From assembly GCF_036898095.1 (NCBI RefSeq), contig NC_090725.1, positions 210,362,570 through 210,426,569 of the forward strand: a DNA stretch of 64,000 nt. The letters run 5' to 3'. Shown in pieces: positions 11,237 to 22,015 of the stretch (position 1 is the stretch's first letter; every line of letters starts with the position of its first letter). Position numbers and translations under genes: made by a program. The notes under the pieces were generated by a model, which saw only the letters and a program-made list of their open reading frames with translations, was not told where the DNA came from and did not search any database. Source of the DNA: Palaemon carinicauda. Its lineage: Eukaryota; Arthropoda; Malacostraca; Decapoda; Palaemonidae.

Positions 11237-13130
11237 AGCAGGGTCTGACAGCAATCGTCTTCAGACAGCGGTAGGAGTCAGACTATCCAACTTCTGGCAA
11301 ATATGGGAGAAGAGAGGAGCAGACCTTTGGTCCATTCAGTTACTCAAGGAGGATACAAAAGCCCTTTCCTAGGAAAACCTCCTTTTGCAGTAACACCAAT
11401 AGATCTCTCGGCCAGATACAGAGAGGAATCAAAAGTACAGGCGATTCAAAAGCAAATGTCGCTTTTATTAGAGAGGGAGGCAATAGAGAAGGTGCGAGAT
11501 TTAGGGTCACCAGGCTTTTACAATCGCTTGTTCCTGGTTCCCAAGAACTCGGGGGGGATGGAGACCAGTACTGGATGTGAGTGCGCTCAATGTCTTCGTA
11601 CGGAAGTCAAAATTCACAATGGAAACAACAAAATCAGTCCTAGCGGCAGTCAGAAAGGACGACTGGATGGTATCATTAGACCTTAAGGATGCGTATTTCC
11701 ACATCCCCATTCACCCGAACTTCAAGAAATACCTGAGATTCGTGTACAAAGAGGAAGTATTTCAGTTTCGGCTCTTTGTTTCGGACTAAGCACCGCACCT
11801 CAAATTTTCACAAAGTTGATGTCCGATGTAGCGGGAATGCTGCATTCGAGAGGTATCAGAGCCTCTCTGTATCTGGACGACTGGCTCCTCAGAGCTCCTT
11901 CCTACATTCGCTGCCTGGAGGATCTGCAGATGCCAAGTCGCAAATGACCCCATCCCAAGAGATTCTGTACTTGGGTATGGGGATTTAGAGTCGGGCTTTT
12001 CCGTCTGCTTCAAGGACGGAACGAGCCCTGGTGAAACTTCAAAGCTTTCTAAGGAAACAGGTGTGCTATGCGAGGGAATAGATGAGCCTACTGGGGACCC
12101 TTTCCTTGCTAGAGCAGTTTGTCTCCTTAGGAAGACTGAATCTTCGCCCTCTTCAGTTCCACCTCAATCAGCATTGGAACAAGGGAATGGAACTGGAGAT
12201 GAAGTGTATCCCCATATTAGAGTCCATGAAGCAATGTCTTCAGTGGTGGAACGACCCCTTCAAGCTCCAGGTGGGTCTTTCTCTAGAACAGAGGAACCCA
12301 GACCTAGTGTTGTTTTCCGACTCCTCGGACTCGGGGTGGGGAGCAACACTGGGAAAGTTGGAGATCTCGGATTCCTGGATAAAAGAACAGGAGAAGTTCC
12401 ATATAAATCAGAAGGAGCTGTTAGCAGTCTTTTTAGCTCTCAAAGGGTTCAAGGATTCAGTTCTGAACAGAGTGGTGCAGGTCAACTCCGACAACACTAT
12501 GGCGTTGGCCTACATAAACAAGCAAGGCGGAACCCACTCAAGGTCTCTTTACGAGACATTGAGAGTGCTTTACTGGACAAAAGAAAGGAACGTGAGTCTA
12601 GTCACAAGATTCATTCAAGGGGAAAGAAATGTGATGGTAGACATTCTGAGCAGAAAGGGTCAAGTCTTGTCAACAGAATGGACTCTTCATCAGGAAGTCT
12701 GCAAGAGCCTGTGGCAGACGTGGGGTCATCCTTGCAGAGACCTGTTTGCCACAGCGAAAACGAAGAGGCTGGAGACTTACTGTTCTCCAGTGCCAGATCC
12801 CGAATCAATTCACATAGACGCATTCCTCATGGACTGGTCTCACCTAGATGTGTACGCTTTTCCGCCATTCAAAATAGTACACAAGGTGATTCAGAAGTTC
12901 GTGTCGCACGAGGGCACCAGAATGACTCTAGTGGTCCCCTTTTAGCCGACAAGAGAGTGGTTTGCAGAGGTACTAGAATGGATGGTGGACACACCGAGAA
13001 GTCTCCCTATGAGAGTAGATCTACTCAAACAACCCCACTTGGAAAGGTATCACCAAAACCTCCAAGCTCTACATCTGACTGCCTTCAGATTATCGATAAA
13101 CTCAAGAGAGCTAGAGGTTTTTTGAAGGAA
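11237..13130 (+). pseudogene. RT, RNase H and methyltransferase-position ORF2 of DIRS B
   Basis: The RT part has GSPGFYNRLFLVPKNSGG (about 11500-11555), then after a frameshift SLDLKDAYFHIPIHP, then a damaged palm in which the YLDD motif is only found by changing frame (about 11870). From 12082 the RT end and RNase H are open: VLFSDSSDSGWGATL, KELLAVFLAL, VNSDNTMALAYINKQGG and ERNVMVDILSR. The next domain reads YCSPVPDPESIHIDAFLMDW and YAFPPFKIV. It meets a TAG at 12943-12945 where A has Trp, so TGG to TAG is likely. Several frameshifts at 11550-12080 disable it. Confidence 0.88.
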
Positions 13131-14150
13131 GCAGCTAGTTCGATTGCGAGAGCAAGGAGATCTTCCACAATCAAGGCTTACCAATCCAAGTGGGAGGTTT
13201 TTAGAGAATGGTGCAGAGACAGCTCTCTTTCCTCTTCCAGTACTTCTGTGACTCAGTTAGCTGACTTCCTTCTGTACCTTAAAAGGAGGCGTAAGTTTTC
13301 GACCTCAACCATTAAGGGGTACAGAAGCATGTTAGCAACTGTCTTCAGACATAGAAATTTGGACTTGTCTGATAATTAAGATCTCCAGGACCTTCTCAGA
13401 TCCTTCAAAACCACTAAGGAAGGACATCAGGACTCACCGGCTTGGAATCTAAATGTAGTCCTGAAGTTCCTGATGACTAGTAGGTTCGAACCTTTGCATA
13501 GAGCTTCGTTAAAGGACCTCACCATGAAGACTCTCTTTTTAGTCAGTTTGGCGACAGCAAAAAGGGTCAATGAAATTCATGCCTTCAGCAAAGCTGTAGG
13601 TTTTAGACATAACAAGGCTATCTGCTCCTTACAGCTGGGGTTTCTAGCAAAGAACAAACACCCTTCACAACCCTGGCCCAAGGCTTTTGAGATTCTGAAC
13701 CTTTCAGATTTGGTTGGGGAGGAATTAGAGAGGGTCCTGTGTCCAGTAAGAGCTCTGAAGTTTTACCCGGAGAGAACGAAGGATTTACGTGGTAAGTCAG
13801 AAGCCCTTTGGTGCTCAGTCAAAAAGCCTTCTCTACAAATGTCAAAAAATGCGCTGTCCTTTTTCATCAGGCACTCAATAAGGGAAGCTCATTCACAATG
13901 TAGTGAGGCGGATCTCAAGCTTCTGAAGGTCAAAGCACATAAGGTTAGGTCAGTAGCAACCTCTGTAGCCTTCAGACAGAATAGGTCCTTGCAGAGTATC
14001 ATGGACACGACATTCTGGAGGAGCAAATCAGTGTTTGCCTCACACTATTTGAAACAAGTACAGACTCTTTACGAGGACTGCTACACTCTGGGACCATTCG
14101 TAGCAGCGAGTGCAGTAGTGGGAGAAGGATCTACCCCTATAATCCCATAA
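12978..14150 (+). pseudogene. Tyrosine recombinase (ORF3) of DIRS B, one stop
   Basis: In DIRS elements this enzyme integrates the circular cDNA. The ATG at 12978 matches the ORF3 start of A (23785). The core-binding part includes STIKAYQSKWEVFREWC and TSTIKGYRSMLATVF. The catalytic part has the first Arg in ATAKRVNEI, HKVR as the HxxR box, and Tyr in FASHYLKQV. It ends VVGEGSTPIIP, as in A. A single TAA at 13377-13379 (Lys in A) splits it, with no frameshift, so this is a fairly recent loss. Its start overlaps the end of ORF2 in another frame. Confidence 0.92.
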
Positions 14151-14513
14151 CCTAATACCCTTTTTCTTCTCTTGGAACTGTTGAATTTTTATGGTTGTTT
14201 GTGGAGACTGGACACGGTCTTCCACAATCATTGATTTGCAGTCAGGTGGTCAGTTTGTTCCTTGGGAGCACCCAGAACAAGGGTATTGGAGGAGGTCCTG
14301 TCACATAGAGGTTATACACCGGTTTGACAGCTCCTAGAGGTCTTCAGCCCCCTGGGTGGATTGCTGGATCTCTTAAGGAAAGCGGACATAATGAAGCAGG
14401 AGATCATTGAAGTAAGTTCCTTAACAGGTATGAACCCTTAAGTTTGTTTATTAACTTTTAGGTAAATTCCAACAATGTTGGCTGTCTCTGACCCTCCACC
14501 AAAGGTGTCAATC
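14151..14513 (+). other. 3' untranslated region of DIRS B
   Basis: It matches, with differences, the segments after the recombinase stop in A (24958-25345) and G (54610-54975). Shared phrases include TTTGTTCCTTGGGAGC (compare TTTGTTCCTAGACAGC in G), AACAAGGGTATT and GGTGTCAATCAGCTAT. There is no ORF. Confidence 0.7.
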
Positions 14514-14568
14514 AGCTATATATAACTACCAGGTAAGTCAGATGTTTAAAAATGATATTATCATAATA
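14514..14568. repeat. Truncated ICR of DIRS B
   Basis: CTACCAGGTAAGTCAGATG is the reverse complement of B's left end (8337-8356). The following TTTAAAAATGATATTATC is the start of the right-end half seen in A and G. It breaks off at AATAAAAGATG. Confidence 0.75.
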
Positions 14569-15005
14569 AAAGATGAAGATGCTGGAGATAGCATGATGAA
14601 TATTCCGATAATTTGCAACAAAACACTGGGTTAACGTTGGAGAACACCTAGCTTAGAGCGCTACAAGCAAAGGAATGGCGCGCGGTACTAGTACGGATAG
14701 GAGGTCCACCGGGTACCTAGATCGGCATCCCTTTCTTTTGCCACCCTTCCCCCTTACATCAAAGAGATAAATCTATTCGGGGTGAAGATTGCTATGTGTC
14801 GTATCTAAAAAATACTTCCCCTGATATTATGCGATATCCCTTATTGGATACTCGCGCCAGGAGTTAGAATCCATGAGACTTTCGGTTTATTTCTCTGGGA
14901 GTATCACTGTAGCAAATATCCCTTAGAAGGCTACCTAAAGGAACCCTTCCATCAGGACGACATGGCCCAACCCCCCCCCCCTCCCCCACCAAAAAAAAAA
15001 AATAT
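14569..15005. repeat. Right arm of non-autonomous DIRS-like element F
   Basis: About 14660-14970 is the imperfect reverse complement of 7861-8200. Clear matching blocks are GAGATAAATCTATTCGGGGT, GATATTATGCGATATCC, GGGAGTATCACTGTAGCAAA and TTCCATCAGGACGACATGGC. The outermost part has decayed into C and A homopolymers (14968-15000). Confidence 0.65.
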
Positions 15006-15233
15006 ATATATATACAGTAGGGTCCCGAATTATGCGAGAATTTGGTCGATGAAAGGCCTCGTGTAATTGGAAATTCGTATATTTCGAAACACATCATGGC
15101 GGCAAACAGCAACCTACCCGTCAATTTTTTTTTCACTCCATTTCTAGCTTTCTAGCTATATATATACTGTATATACACTGTGTGTGTGTATGTATGTGTG
15201 TATGTATGTATGTATATATTATATATATATAAA

Positions 15234-15350
<117 letters not shown>

Positions 15351-16026
15351 CTGTAGCTTTTATCTTAACAATACTGTAAGAAATCCTTCTTATAGATTTT
15401 TTTATAAAATACTGTATAAAATTTCTTTTATGGATAAATAAAACAATAAAAAGTTGTTAAAGTTTTGATAATTTTCTATGACTAGTATTTACTACTGTAC
15501 TATGCATAGCTTACTGTTTTCAGTATTTTCCGAATGATGTAGAATTATTTCCTATAGATACAAAAAACAAAAAAAAAGGGTTTTCAAGGTTTGATACAGT
15601 ATCTAGCAATAGTTAAAAATTACAGTATAGTACTGTATATCCATGATGACACTCCCACACGTAAACACGGCCACTAGGCGCAAGTGTGCACTAGGCTGCT
15701 GTACGATAATCTACTGTAATTTTCTGCCAGAAAACATCTAAGCGTCCCCCCTGGACCAGGTTGCCGCTAACGTACCGTCACGCTTTTTTTGCCCTGAGCG
15801 GTCATTTCACTAATGATAATTTTTCAAAGTTAATATCATTTCTTTATGCTTATAATTCGTAATTATAGTTAAAAGTAGGGATATTAATTAAATGGCTGAG
15901 TAAAAAAAACAATTAATACTACTATTATTTCATTTCAAATGGCTACATAATACTGAATATTCTAATGGGTTCTTTTTATCTTCAATCGTAAATCTTATGC
16001 CTGGATAAGCAACAAAAGGAAAGGGA

Positions 16027-16030
<4 letters not shown>

Positions 16031-16092
<62 letters not shown>
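16031..16092. repeat. (CT)n microsatellite
   Basis: About 60 bp of CT. Confidence 0.97.
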
Positions 16093-16093
<1 letters not shown>

Positions 16094-16114
16094 ATATCGT
16101 TTCCTGTATAGGTT

Positions 16115-16155
16115 TCAAATATGTTCGTCATACATTTGTAAATTATTTATCCACT

Positions 16156-16216
<61 letters not shown>

Positions 16217-16528
16217 CGTTTCCTTTCCCTTTATAGTTTTGTGAAATTTCGTTGTCCAGTCATTCGGTAATGAGAAGTCATTTTCGCTTTCGGCACCGAA
16301 AGAAAACTTTGTTTCTTCAATATACTCATCACTGGAGGATTCAGAACTAGTGCTCTCATTATCAAACAGGTTATAATTATCAAATTCCTCAACAAGAATA
16401 TCATTTATTTCATCTAAAGAAATAACCTTCCTCTTTAGACCGTTCATTACAATAGGAACAACTAATAACCACTTATGCATGAACGCCCGAGCGCACTGAT
16501 AGGAAACCAGTTTTCTAACATCAAGCAA
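16115..16528 (-). pseudogene. Acidic N-terminal fragment of a piggyBac-like transposase
   Basis: The open frame is read right to left; its first 25-30 residues are of uncertain origin. It then gives DEINDILVEEFDNYNLFDNE, a Ser/Glu-rich block (STSSESSSDEYIEE) and SENDFSLPNDW. Acidic N-termini like this are usual in piggyBac transposases, and the flanks are piggyBac-like. The C-terminal part runs into a CT microsatellite translated as an Arg-Glu repeat, so nothing downstream is real protein. The catalytic domain is missing. The family assignment rests on context more than on residues. Confidence 0.5.
16159..16214. repeat. (CT)n microsatellite inside the piggyBac-like ORF
   Basis: About 56 bp of CT. 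On the minus strand it is read as an Arg-Glu run at the end of the ORF at 16115-16528. Confidence 0.97.
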
Positions 16529-16759
16529 CCTTCAGAAAAATAGTTGCCAGACATCATATAAGTTTCTATTCACAGTCCCCATATGCTGAGAGTGTTGCCA
16601 AGTGGTGATCCTATACTTACTATACGAGTAAACGTAATATCACGAGACTGACGGCTTGTAAAAGGCAATTAAAGTCATGAACGGAATATACAGTTGAAGG
16701 CGGTACCGAGTAGATCGTGGTGAACGGTTTATCACGTGGGTGACGCTTAACAGGTTAAA

Positions 16760-18040
16760 AAAACATTTTATATAGTTCGGTATTTTCTCTATCCATCCTC
16801 TCCCAGAAAACCTTCAAATGTGAATTATCGGAATGTGTGCAGACCTTGACAGTGCGATAACTAGTTAGCGACTGAGAATAAAAAAAATAAAAAGCCCGAT
16901 TGACGATGCTGATGAAGAGGATATCGAATACCGATTTTTCCCTAATTGATTTTTTCTACATTCTGTCTAATCCAATGTACAGTACATTCTTATGTAAAGG
17001 GCGAACCCCAACATTTCTTGATGCTGCTACACTTTAATTATAGATATTTTACCACCTATTTATAATCTTTATTTATAATAACATCTTTAGTAAAAGCTCT
17101 TCAATATCACTTTCAGGAGTAAATGCGTTTATGATCGACGATGAAACGTAAAAAAAACGTTTTCCTTTTGAGGAGGCTTTTTTTTTAGGAAAAAAAAAAA
17201 CACGAAACAAAATTGCTCATATTTCATTTATTTTGATTTTCTAAGGATAAATAAAACAACATTAATTATAACATTATTATTACATAGTACTTGGTAAGAT
17301 ATCTTTTGCCGCAAAAGTTAACCTATAGACATGTTAAAATTGGTTAGCGAGTTCGTTATGATCGGCGATGGAACGTACTAAACAAAGTAATGGGTTTGGT
17401 TGTAGTGACATGTTTGGCAGTAGCATGATATAAAATAGTCTTTATTTGATTTAATTTTTGGTTTCAAAAGTACTATATAAAAGAATTTCAAACAATTTAG
17501 ATGAAACGGAGCACAACGCACTACTACTGGATGATAGCGGTAGTCTTGCACACGAAAGCAACAAAAGTGTTCCCATGACGATGCTGTTCTGTTGATTTTT
17601 TTTTTTTTGGAAACTTTTCAATATTTCAAATGGCACTGTTGATTTTGATGGTTTTTAATTTAAAGTTTAATGAATAAGGATTTTTCACCATAATCACAAC
17701 ATAAGTATAAAAATTAATTTGTACAAATATGGAATATTATACATATAGGTGTTGGACAGTTAGGCTAGCCTAGCGACAAGTTCACACAACAGATGGGCAA
17801 ACCTTAACATTTTTCATCCAAAACTAGTCTTAAAATGTTTGAACAGAAATCTTTCTCTCACATTCTCCCCCGCCCCTTCTCAGACATCGGGGAACCATCA
17901 CCCCCCCCAATACAATTAAGAAAACAATAGATTTCCTACGCTTCGCGGTGCTTGACTCGCGGATTTAGAATGCTCCTCGCAGATACAGGAAATTTAATTT
18001 TTAAAAACTATCGATCGCGTAATTTAGGAATCGCGTAATT
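16760..18040. other. Non-coding interior of the TIR element
   Basis: AT-rich, with homopolymer runs. No transposase motif was found on either strand. Confidence 0.55.
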
Positions 18041-18155
18041 AGAACACGTGTAATTCGGGACCCTACTGTATATATGTATACAGTACATATATTTACATAT
18101 ATATATGTATACATATATTTACATATGTATACATAAATTTATGTACATGTATATA

Positions 18156-18158
<3 letters not shown>

Positions 18159-18226
<68 letters not shown>
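18159..18226. repeat. (TA)n microsatellite
   Basis: About 68 bp of TA just right of the TIR element. Confidence 0.97.
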
Positions 18227-18230
<4 letters not shown>

Positions 18231-18920
18231 TTACTTGCTGAGCTACAATTGTAGTTGGAAATGCCGGATGCTATAAGCCAAAGGGCTCCAACAGGAATAA
18301 ATAGCCCAGTGAGGAAACGATATAAGGAAATAAAAAAACTAAGAGACGTAATGAACAATTTAAATACAATGTTTTAAGAACAGTAACAAGATTAAAATAA
18401 TTCTTTTTTTTTTTATAAATTATAAAAACTTAGAAAAAAATGAAAACAAGAGGAAGAAAAATATGATGGAATAGTGTTCCTGAGTGTACCCTGAAGCAAG
18501 AAAACTCTACCCTAAGACAGTGGAAGACCTTAGTACAGAGGCTATGGCACTACCCAAGACTTAAGAACTAAGGTTTGATTTTGGAGTGTCCTTCTCTTTG
18601 AAGAGTTGCTTACCAAAGTTTTGAGAGTCATTTCTACCTGTACCAAGAGGAAAGTAGCCACTGAACAATTACATTGTAGTTGTTAACCCCTTGGAGTGAA
18701 GAAGAATTGTTTGGTTATTTCAGTGTTATCAGGTGTATGAGGACAGAGGTGAATGTGAAAAGAATAAGCCAAACTCTTCGTTGTATGTATAGGTAAAGGA
18801 AAAATGAGCCGTAACTAGTAAGATGTATCCAACTTAGTACTGTCTGGCCAGTCAAAGGACCCAATTACTCTCTAATGGTAGTATCTCAACGAGTGGCTGG
18901 TGCCCAGGTCAACAAAAAAA
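18227..18920 (+). repeat. Dispersed repeat S, long copy
   Basis: It starts with GAGCTACAATTGTAGTTGG and GATGCTATAAGCCAAAGGGC, then ATAGCCCAGTGAGGAAA. The same start occurs at 45028, 51155 and 57499. This copy continues about 690 bp with phrases such as GACAGTGGAAGACCTTAGTA and GAGGAAAGTAGCCACTGAAC. No ORF. It may be a SINE or the untranslated end of a LINE; which one cannot be settled here. Confidence 0.75.
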
Positions 18921-18959
18921 CACTCACACGTATGTACAGTACAGTATGTATATGCAGTA

Positions 18960-19140
18960 GCTGAAGTAAAGAAAGTACTATATTAAAAACCATGAAAAGA
19001 GGCAAAGCAGCAGGAGAAGATGGCCTAACAATTTATTTATTAATAGATGGAGCAGATTTCTTAGTAGTAAAACTTGCTAAACTTTACATAAAATGTTTGC
19101 AAGAGTGCTCTATACCTACATCTTGGAAAACATAATTCTA
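18960..19140 (+). pseudogene. LINE reverse transcriptase fragment, left piece
   Basis: The frame reads LKTMKRGKAAGEDGLTIYLL then KLAKLYIKCLQECSIPTSWK. This is the conserved start of non-LTR (LINE) RT, the K-A-A-G-x-D-G-L motif. It is cut at 19140 by DIRS A and resumes at 25684 with PKKGDAKDLKNYPPISLL. A TAA after SWKT shows that it was already damaged or has decayed since. Confidence 0.88.
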
Positions 19141-19313
19141 TTTTTTAAATATTTAACTTAGCCGGTGAATATATAATAGCTGCTGCTCCAGCGGCTCGAC
19201 AGAAAACACACAAAAACTCGCGAGCGATCGCTATGAAGGTTGCGGGTGTGCCCACCAGCGCCAACTATCGGCCAGATACCGCATATGCATGTAAACAAGC
19301 CTCAATTCTTCTC
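19141..19313. repeat. Left inverted terminal repeat of DIRS A
   Basis: TTAACTTAGCCGGTGAATAT, CTGCTGCTCCAGCGGCTCGA and GCGCCAACTATCGGCCAGAT all recur in reverse complement within 25488-25683. The outermost 25-30 bp differ from the right end but match the first half of the ICR. Confidence 0.95.
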
Positions 19314-19513
19314 TGTCGGTCTGAACGACAAGACGTACCATTACTCGCTGTTAACCTGGAGTTTTTCAACAGACTTGGTGAAGTACTTCATTTTGGTTTG
19401 AGCTTTCGCAGTGCAGGTGTTTTATCCTCAACTTAAACTCTTGAACTCTTTTTTGGACAGATTTAATTGTTGATGACTTTGGATTGTTTTTTGGACTTTC
19501 TTTGACTTTTTCA

Positions 19514-22015
19514 ATGGCTGACCCTTCTCAAATTCCTAGATTTCGTAAGTGTAATGCTAGGGATTGCAATAGGCGTCTTCCAAAGGCCTCTCTCGACCCA
19601 CATACTGTGTGTTCTAATTGTCGGGGTAAAACCTGTCAATTAGGAGATCGGTGTGAGGAGTGCGTGGGCCTTTTGGAATTCGATTGGCTCGAATATGACA
19701 AGTATTCTCGTAAGCTAGAGAGAGATAGGGTGAGGAGAAGTTCCTCTAGATCGGTAGATTTTTCCTCTCCCCATGCCCCTGAACCTAATCCTTCCCCTGT
19801 AGTAGTTGTGCCTGAACCCTCTACTAGCACTCAGGAACCATCAATGCGGGATATGTTACGTGCCATTCATGCTTTAGGCGAAAGAGTTGAGTCGTTAGCT
19901 ACAGATCGTAATCAACTCATGGCTGACGTTAAAGAGTTAAAGTGTCAGAGTGCCACAGTGGAAAATCGTGGGAAAGTGATTAGTGCGCAAAGTGTTATCA
20001 GTGTTGCGACCGAGGGTTCGTCTGTTCGTGCCTGTCGTTCGCCTAGTCCGGGACCTCTTGCAAGCTCCCAAGCCCAGGGGAGAAGTAATGTCGTACGACT
20101 TATGGGTTCGAGAGGCCTTGATCAGCGAACAGACGTTCCCTCTATGGTTTCAGGCGTGTCTCATCAAGACCGCCCCTACCATAAGACGAGAGAGACCTTT
20201 TTCTCCTCGTCATCCGAAGGCTTTTCGCATAAGAAGCCGTGGAGCAAGGTTTCAAGGCCCTTAAAGCGAAAGTCGGTCCCTTCAGGACAGGTCCAGCATC
20301 CTGGTTGTAGCCATTGGGACAGCTCTGACCCTTTGCAGTCATCGGAAGACTGCTCGCCGCCTAAGCAGAAACGTAACACAGGCTCCGAGAGTCTTGGTGT
20401 AGGCAAGGTTTTGCAGTCACAGACGTTACCCTCGTCTTTTACCGCACCCATTCCCGTTGATCCTAAATGGGTTGTACTGCAAGACATGCAGATCAAGCTC
20501 GCCTCTCTTATGGAAGACTATTCTGCTGAAAAGGTTCACGATGATCCTCGCCGCTTAGCTAATCGAGATCCTGGCCTTCAGCCGCCAAAACGAGCCTTTG
20601 CTCGTCCTGTTGACGTTGGCGTTACTAAGTCACGTCAGTCACGCTTTGTAGAGCCTCACTCGATGCAGTCCCGTGTTGACTTTCAGCCGCATATGGACGT
20701 TCAGCCGCTTCCTAATGCTCTTGTTGACGTTCAGGACGTTCGCCAACCAGCGGAGTTGACTTGTTTTGACGCTGAGCGTCAAGCACCGCAGTCAAGAGTT
20801 GTTTTGACTGCTCAGTCTAGGCAGTCAAGGCAGTCTCGAGTTGACGTCGAGCGTCCTCCCGCTCCTGTTGTTGTTGACAGTCAGGCTGTTAAGCAGTTAC
20901 ATGACGTAGCGTCCTGGACTGCTTCTGATGCACCAGTGCGTGTGGACTCTGCGTGTCAAGCATTGCCGCCAAGGCAGGTCTCCCCTTTGCTTGTTACTCA
21001 GCAGTTGTCGGACGAAGATCCTTCAGATGAGGACGTTGCTGATCCTCATCATGATGATCATCCTTCAGATGTAGACGAACCTAAGACGGTTCCTCCTTCG
21101 ATGGACTTTAAGAAAATCATGTTGATTTTCAAGGATCTTTTTCCCGATCACTTTGTTACCGTTGCTCCTCGTTCGCCACCGTCTGAGTTTGCTCTAGGCT
21201 TACCTGCTAACATACCAGCCTTTACTAAGCTAGTGCTTTCTCGCTCTTCCAAGAGGGCTTTACGACCTTTAGGCGACTGGTTGGATACCAGGAGGAGTTT
21301 GGGGAAGACGGCCTTTGCCTTCCCTCCTTCAAAGCTCTCTTCTAGATCGAGCGTCTGGTATGCCACGGGAGAAGTTCTCGGCTTGGGAGTCCCTGCCTCT
21401 ACCCAGGGTGACTTCTCAAGCCTCGTAGACTCTCCCCGCCGCCTAGCCATGAGAAGCTCGAAGATTAGTTGGTCCTCCTCGGATCTTGACTATCTGCTTA
21501 AAGGCGTATACAGGGCCTTTGAAGTATTCAACTTTCTTGACTGGTCATTAGGAGCTTTAAGTAGGAAAATCTCGTCTGCTGACAGAGATGTTTCCTTACT
21601 TATCATGTCATGTATGGATAAAGCCATCCGCGATGGTTCCAATGAGCTCGCCTCCACATTTACGTCGGGAGTCTTAAAGAAGCGAGATTCCCTTTGCTCT
21701 TTTCTTTCGCCAGGAGTTACTCCCTGTCAGAGATCAGAACTGCTCTTTGCTCCCTTATCAGCGTCCTTGTTTCCGCAACAACTGGTTAAGGATATAGCTT
21801 CTTCGCTTGTGCAGAAGGACACCCATGACTTGATGGCGTCCTCTGCTCGCAAAGGGACTCCTTCTACATCCTTTGCTGTAAGACCCAGGATCGAGACTCC
21901 GGCATCCAGATTTATCCCGCCCTTTTGTGGCAGAGCTCCCAGCAGGGGAAGCGCTCGTGCCGAGGGAAAGAGAGGTAAGAAGAGAGGAGCCAAATCCTCA
22001 CGTGGCAGAGTCTGA
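19514..22015 (+). CDS. gag-like ORF1 of DIRS A, intact (833 aa)
   Basis: Presumed structural, nucleic-acid-binding protein of the element. The ATG at 19514 (MADPSQIPRF) is preferred over the in-frame ATG ten codons upstream because related copies start at the same MADPS or MSDWW. Residues about 10-60 hold the Cys pattern CNARDC, CSNC, CEEC, a possible zinc site; then comes a charged KLERDRVRRSS stretch. Residues about 100-140 (ALGERVESLATDR) may be coiled coil. Residues 350-520 form a polar linker with repeated VDVQ/RQSR phrases and Asp-rich runs. The conserved C-terminal half includes APRSPPSEFALG, SRSSVWYATGE and MSCMDKAIRDGSNELAS, ending in a basic tail (KRGKKRGAKSSRGRV). The stop TGA is followed by CTG, and the next ORF continues in the same frame. 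Confidence 0.93.
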   Translation: MADPSQIPRFRKCNARDCNRRLPKASLDPHTVCSNCRGKTCQLGDRCEECVGLLEFDWLEYDKYSRKLERDRVRRSSSRSVDFSSPHAPEPNPSPVVVVPEPSTSTQEPSMRDMLRAIHALGERVESLATDRNQLMADVKELKCQSATVENRGKVISAQSVISVATEGSSVRACRSPSPGPLASSQAQGRSNVVRLMGSRGLDQRTDVPSMVSGVSHQDRPYHKTRETFFSSSSEGFSHKKPWSKVSRPLKRKSVPSGQVQHPGCSHWDSSDPLQSSEDCSPPKQKRNTGSESLGVGKVLQSQTLPSSFTAPIPVDPKWVVLQDMQIKLASLMEDYSAEKVHDDPRRLANRDPGLQPPKRAFARPVDVGVTKSRQSRFVEPHSMQSRVDFQPHMDVQPLPNALVDVQDVRQPAELTCFDAERQAPQSRVVLTAQSRQSRQSRVDVERPPAPVVVDSQAVKQLHDVASWTASDAPVRVDSACQALPPRQVSPLLVTQQLSDEDPSDEDVADPHHDDHPSDVDEPKTVPPSMDFKKIMLIFKDLFPDHFVTVAPRSPPSEFALGLPANIPAFTKLVLSRSSKRALRPLGDWLDTRRSLGKTAFAFPPSKLSSRSSVWYATGEVLGLGVPASTQGDFSSLVDSPRRLAMRSSKISWSSSDLDYLLKGVYRAFEVFNFLDWSLGALSRKISSADRDVSLLIMSCMDKAIRDGSNELASTFTSGVLKKRDSLCSFLSPGVTPCQRSELLFAPLSASLFPQQLVKDIASSLVQKDTHDLMASSARKGTPSTSFAVRPRIETPASRFIPPFCGRAPSRGSARAEGKRGKKRGAKSSRGRV

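Larger units (their letters stand above)
8332..14568 (+). mobile_element. DIRS-type retrotransposon B, nearly complete
   Basis: Order: left terminal sequence (ACATCTGACTTACCTGGTAG from about 8337), gag-like ORF, RT/RNase H/methyltransferase-position ORF, tyrosine recombinase, then an ICR start (14514-14568) that copies the left end in reverse (CTACCAGGTAAGTCAGATG). The second half of the ICR and the right terminal repeat are missing, so the 3' end is truncated at about 14568. It sits inside element F. All three ORFs carry stops or frameshifts, but the recombinase has only one stop. Confidence 0.88.
15735..16754 (-). mobile_element. piggyBac-like deletion derivative
   Basis: Its right end GACGCTTAACAGG is followed by TTAA (16755-16758), and its left end keeps TAAGCGTCCCCCCTGGACCA. 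Both flanks match the MITE at 43761-44332 over long stretches (for example CATTTCACTAATGATAATTT, then GCTGAGAGTGTTGCCAA). Unlike the MITE it retains part of a minus-strand ORF. It lies inside the TIR element 15015-18068. Confidence 0.75.
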
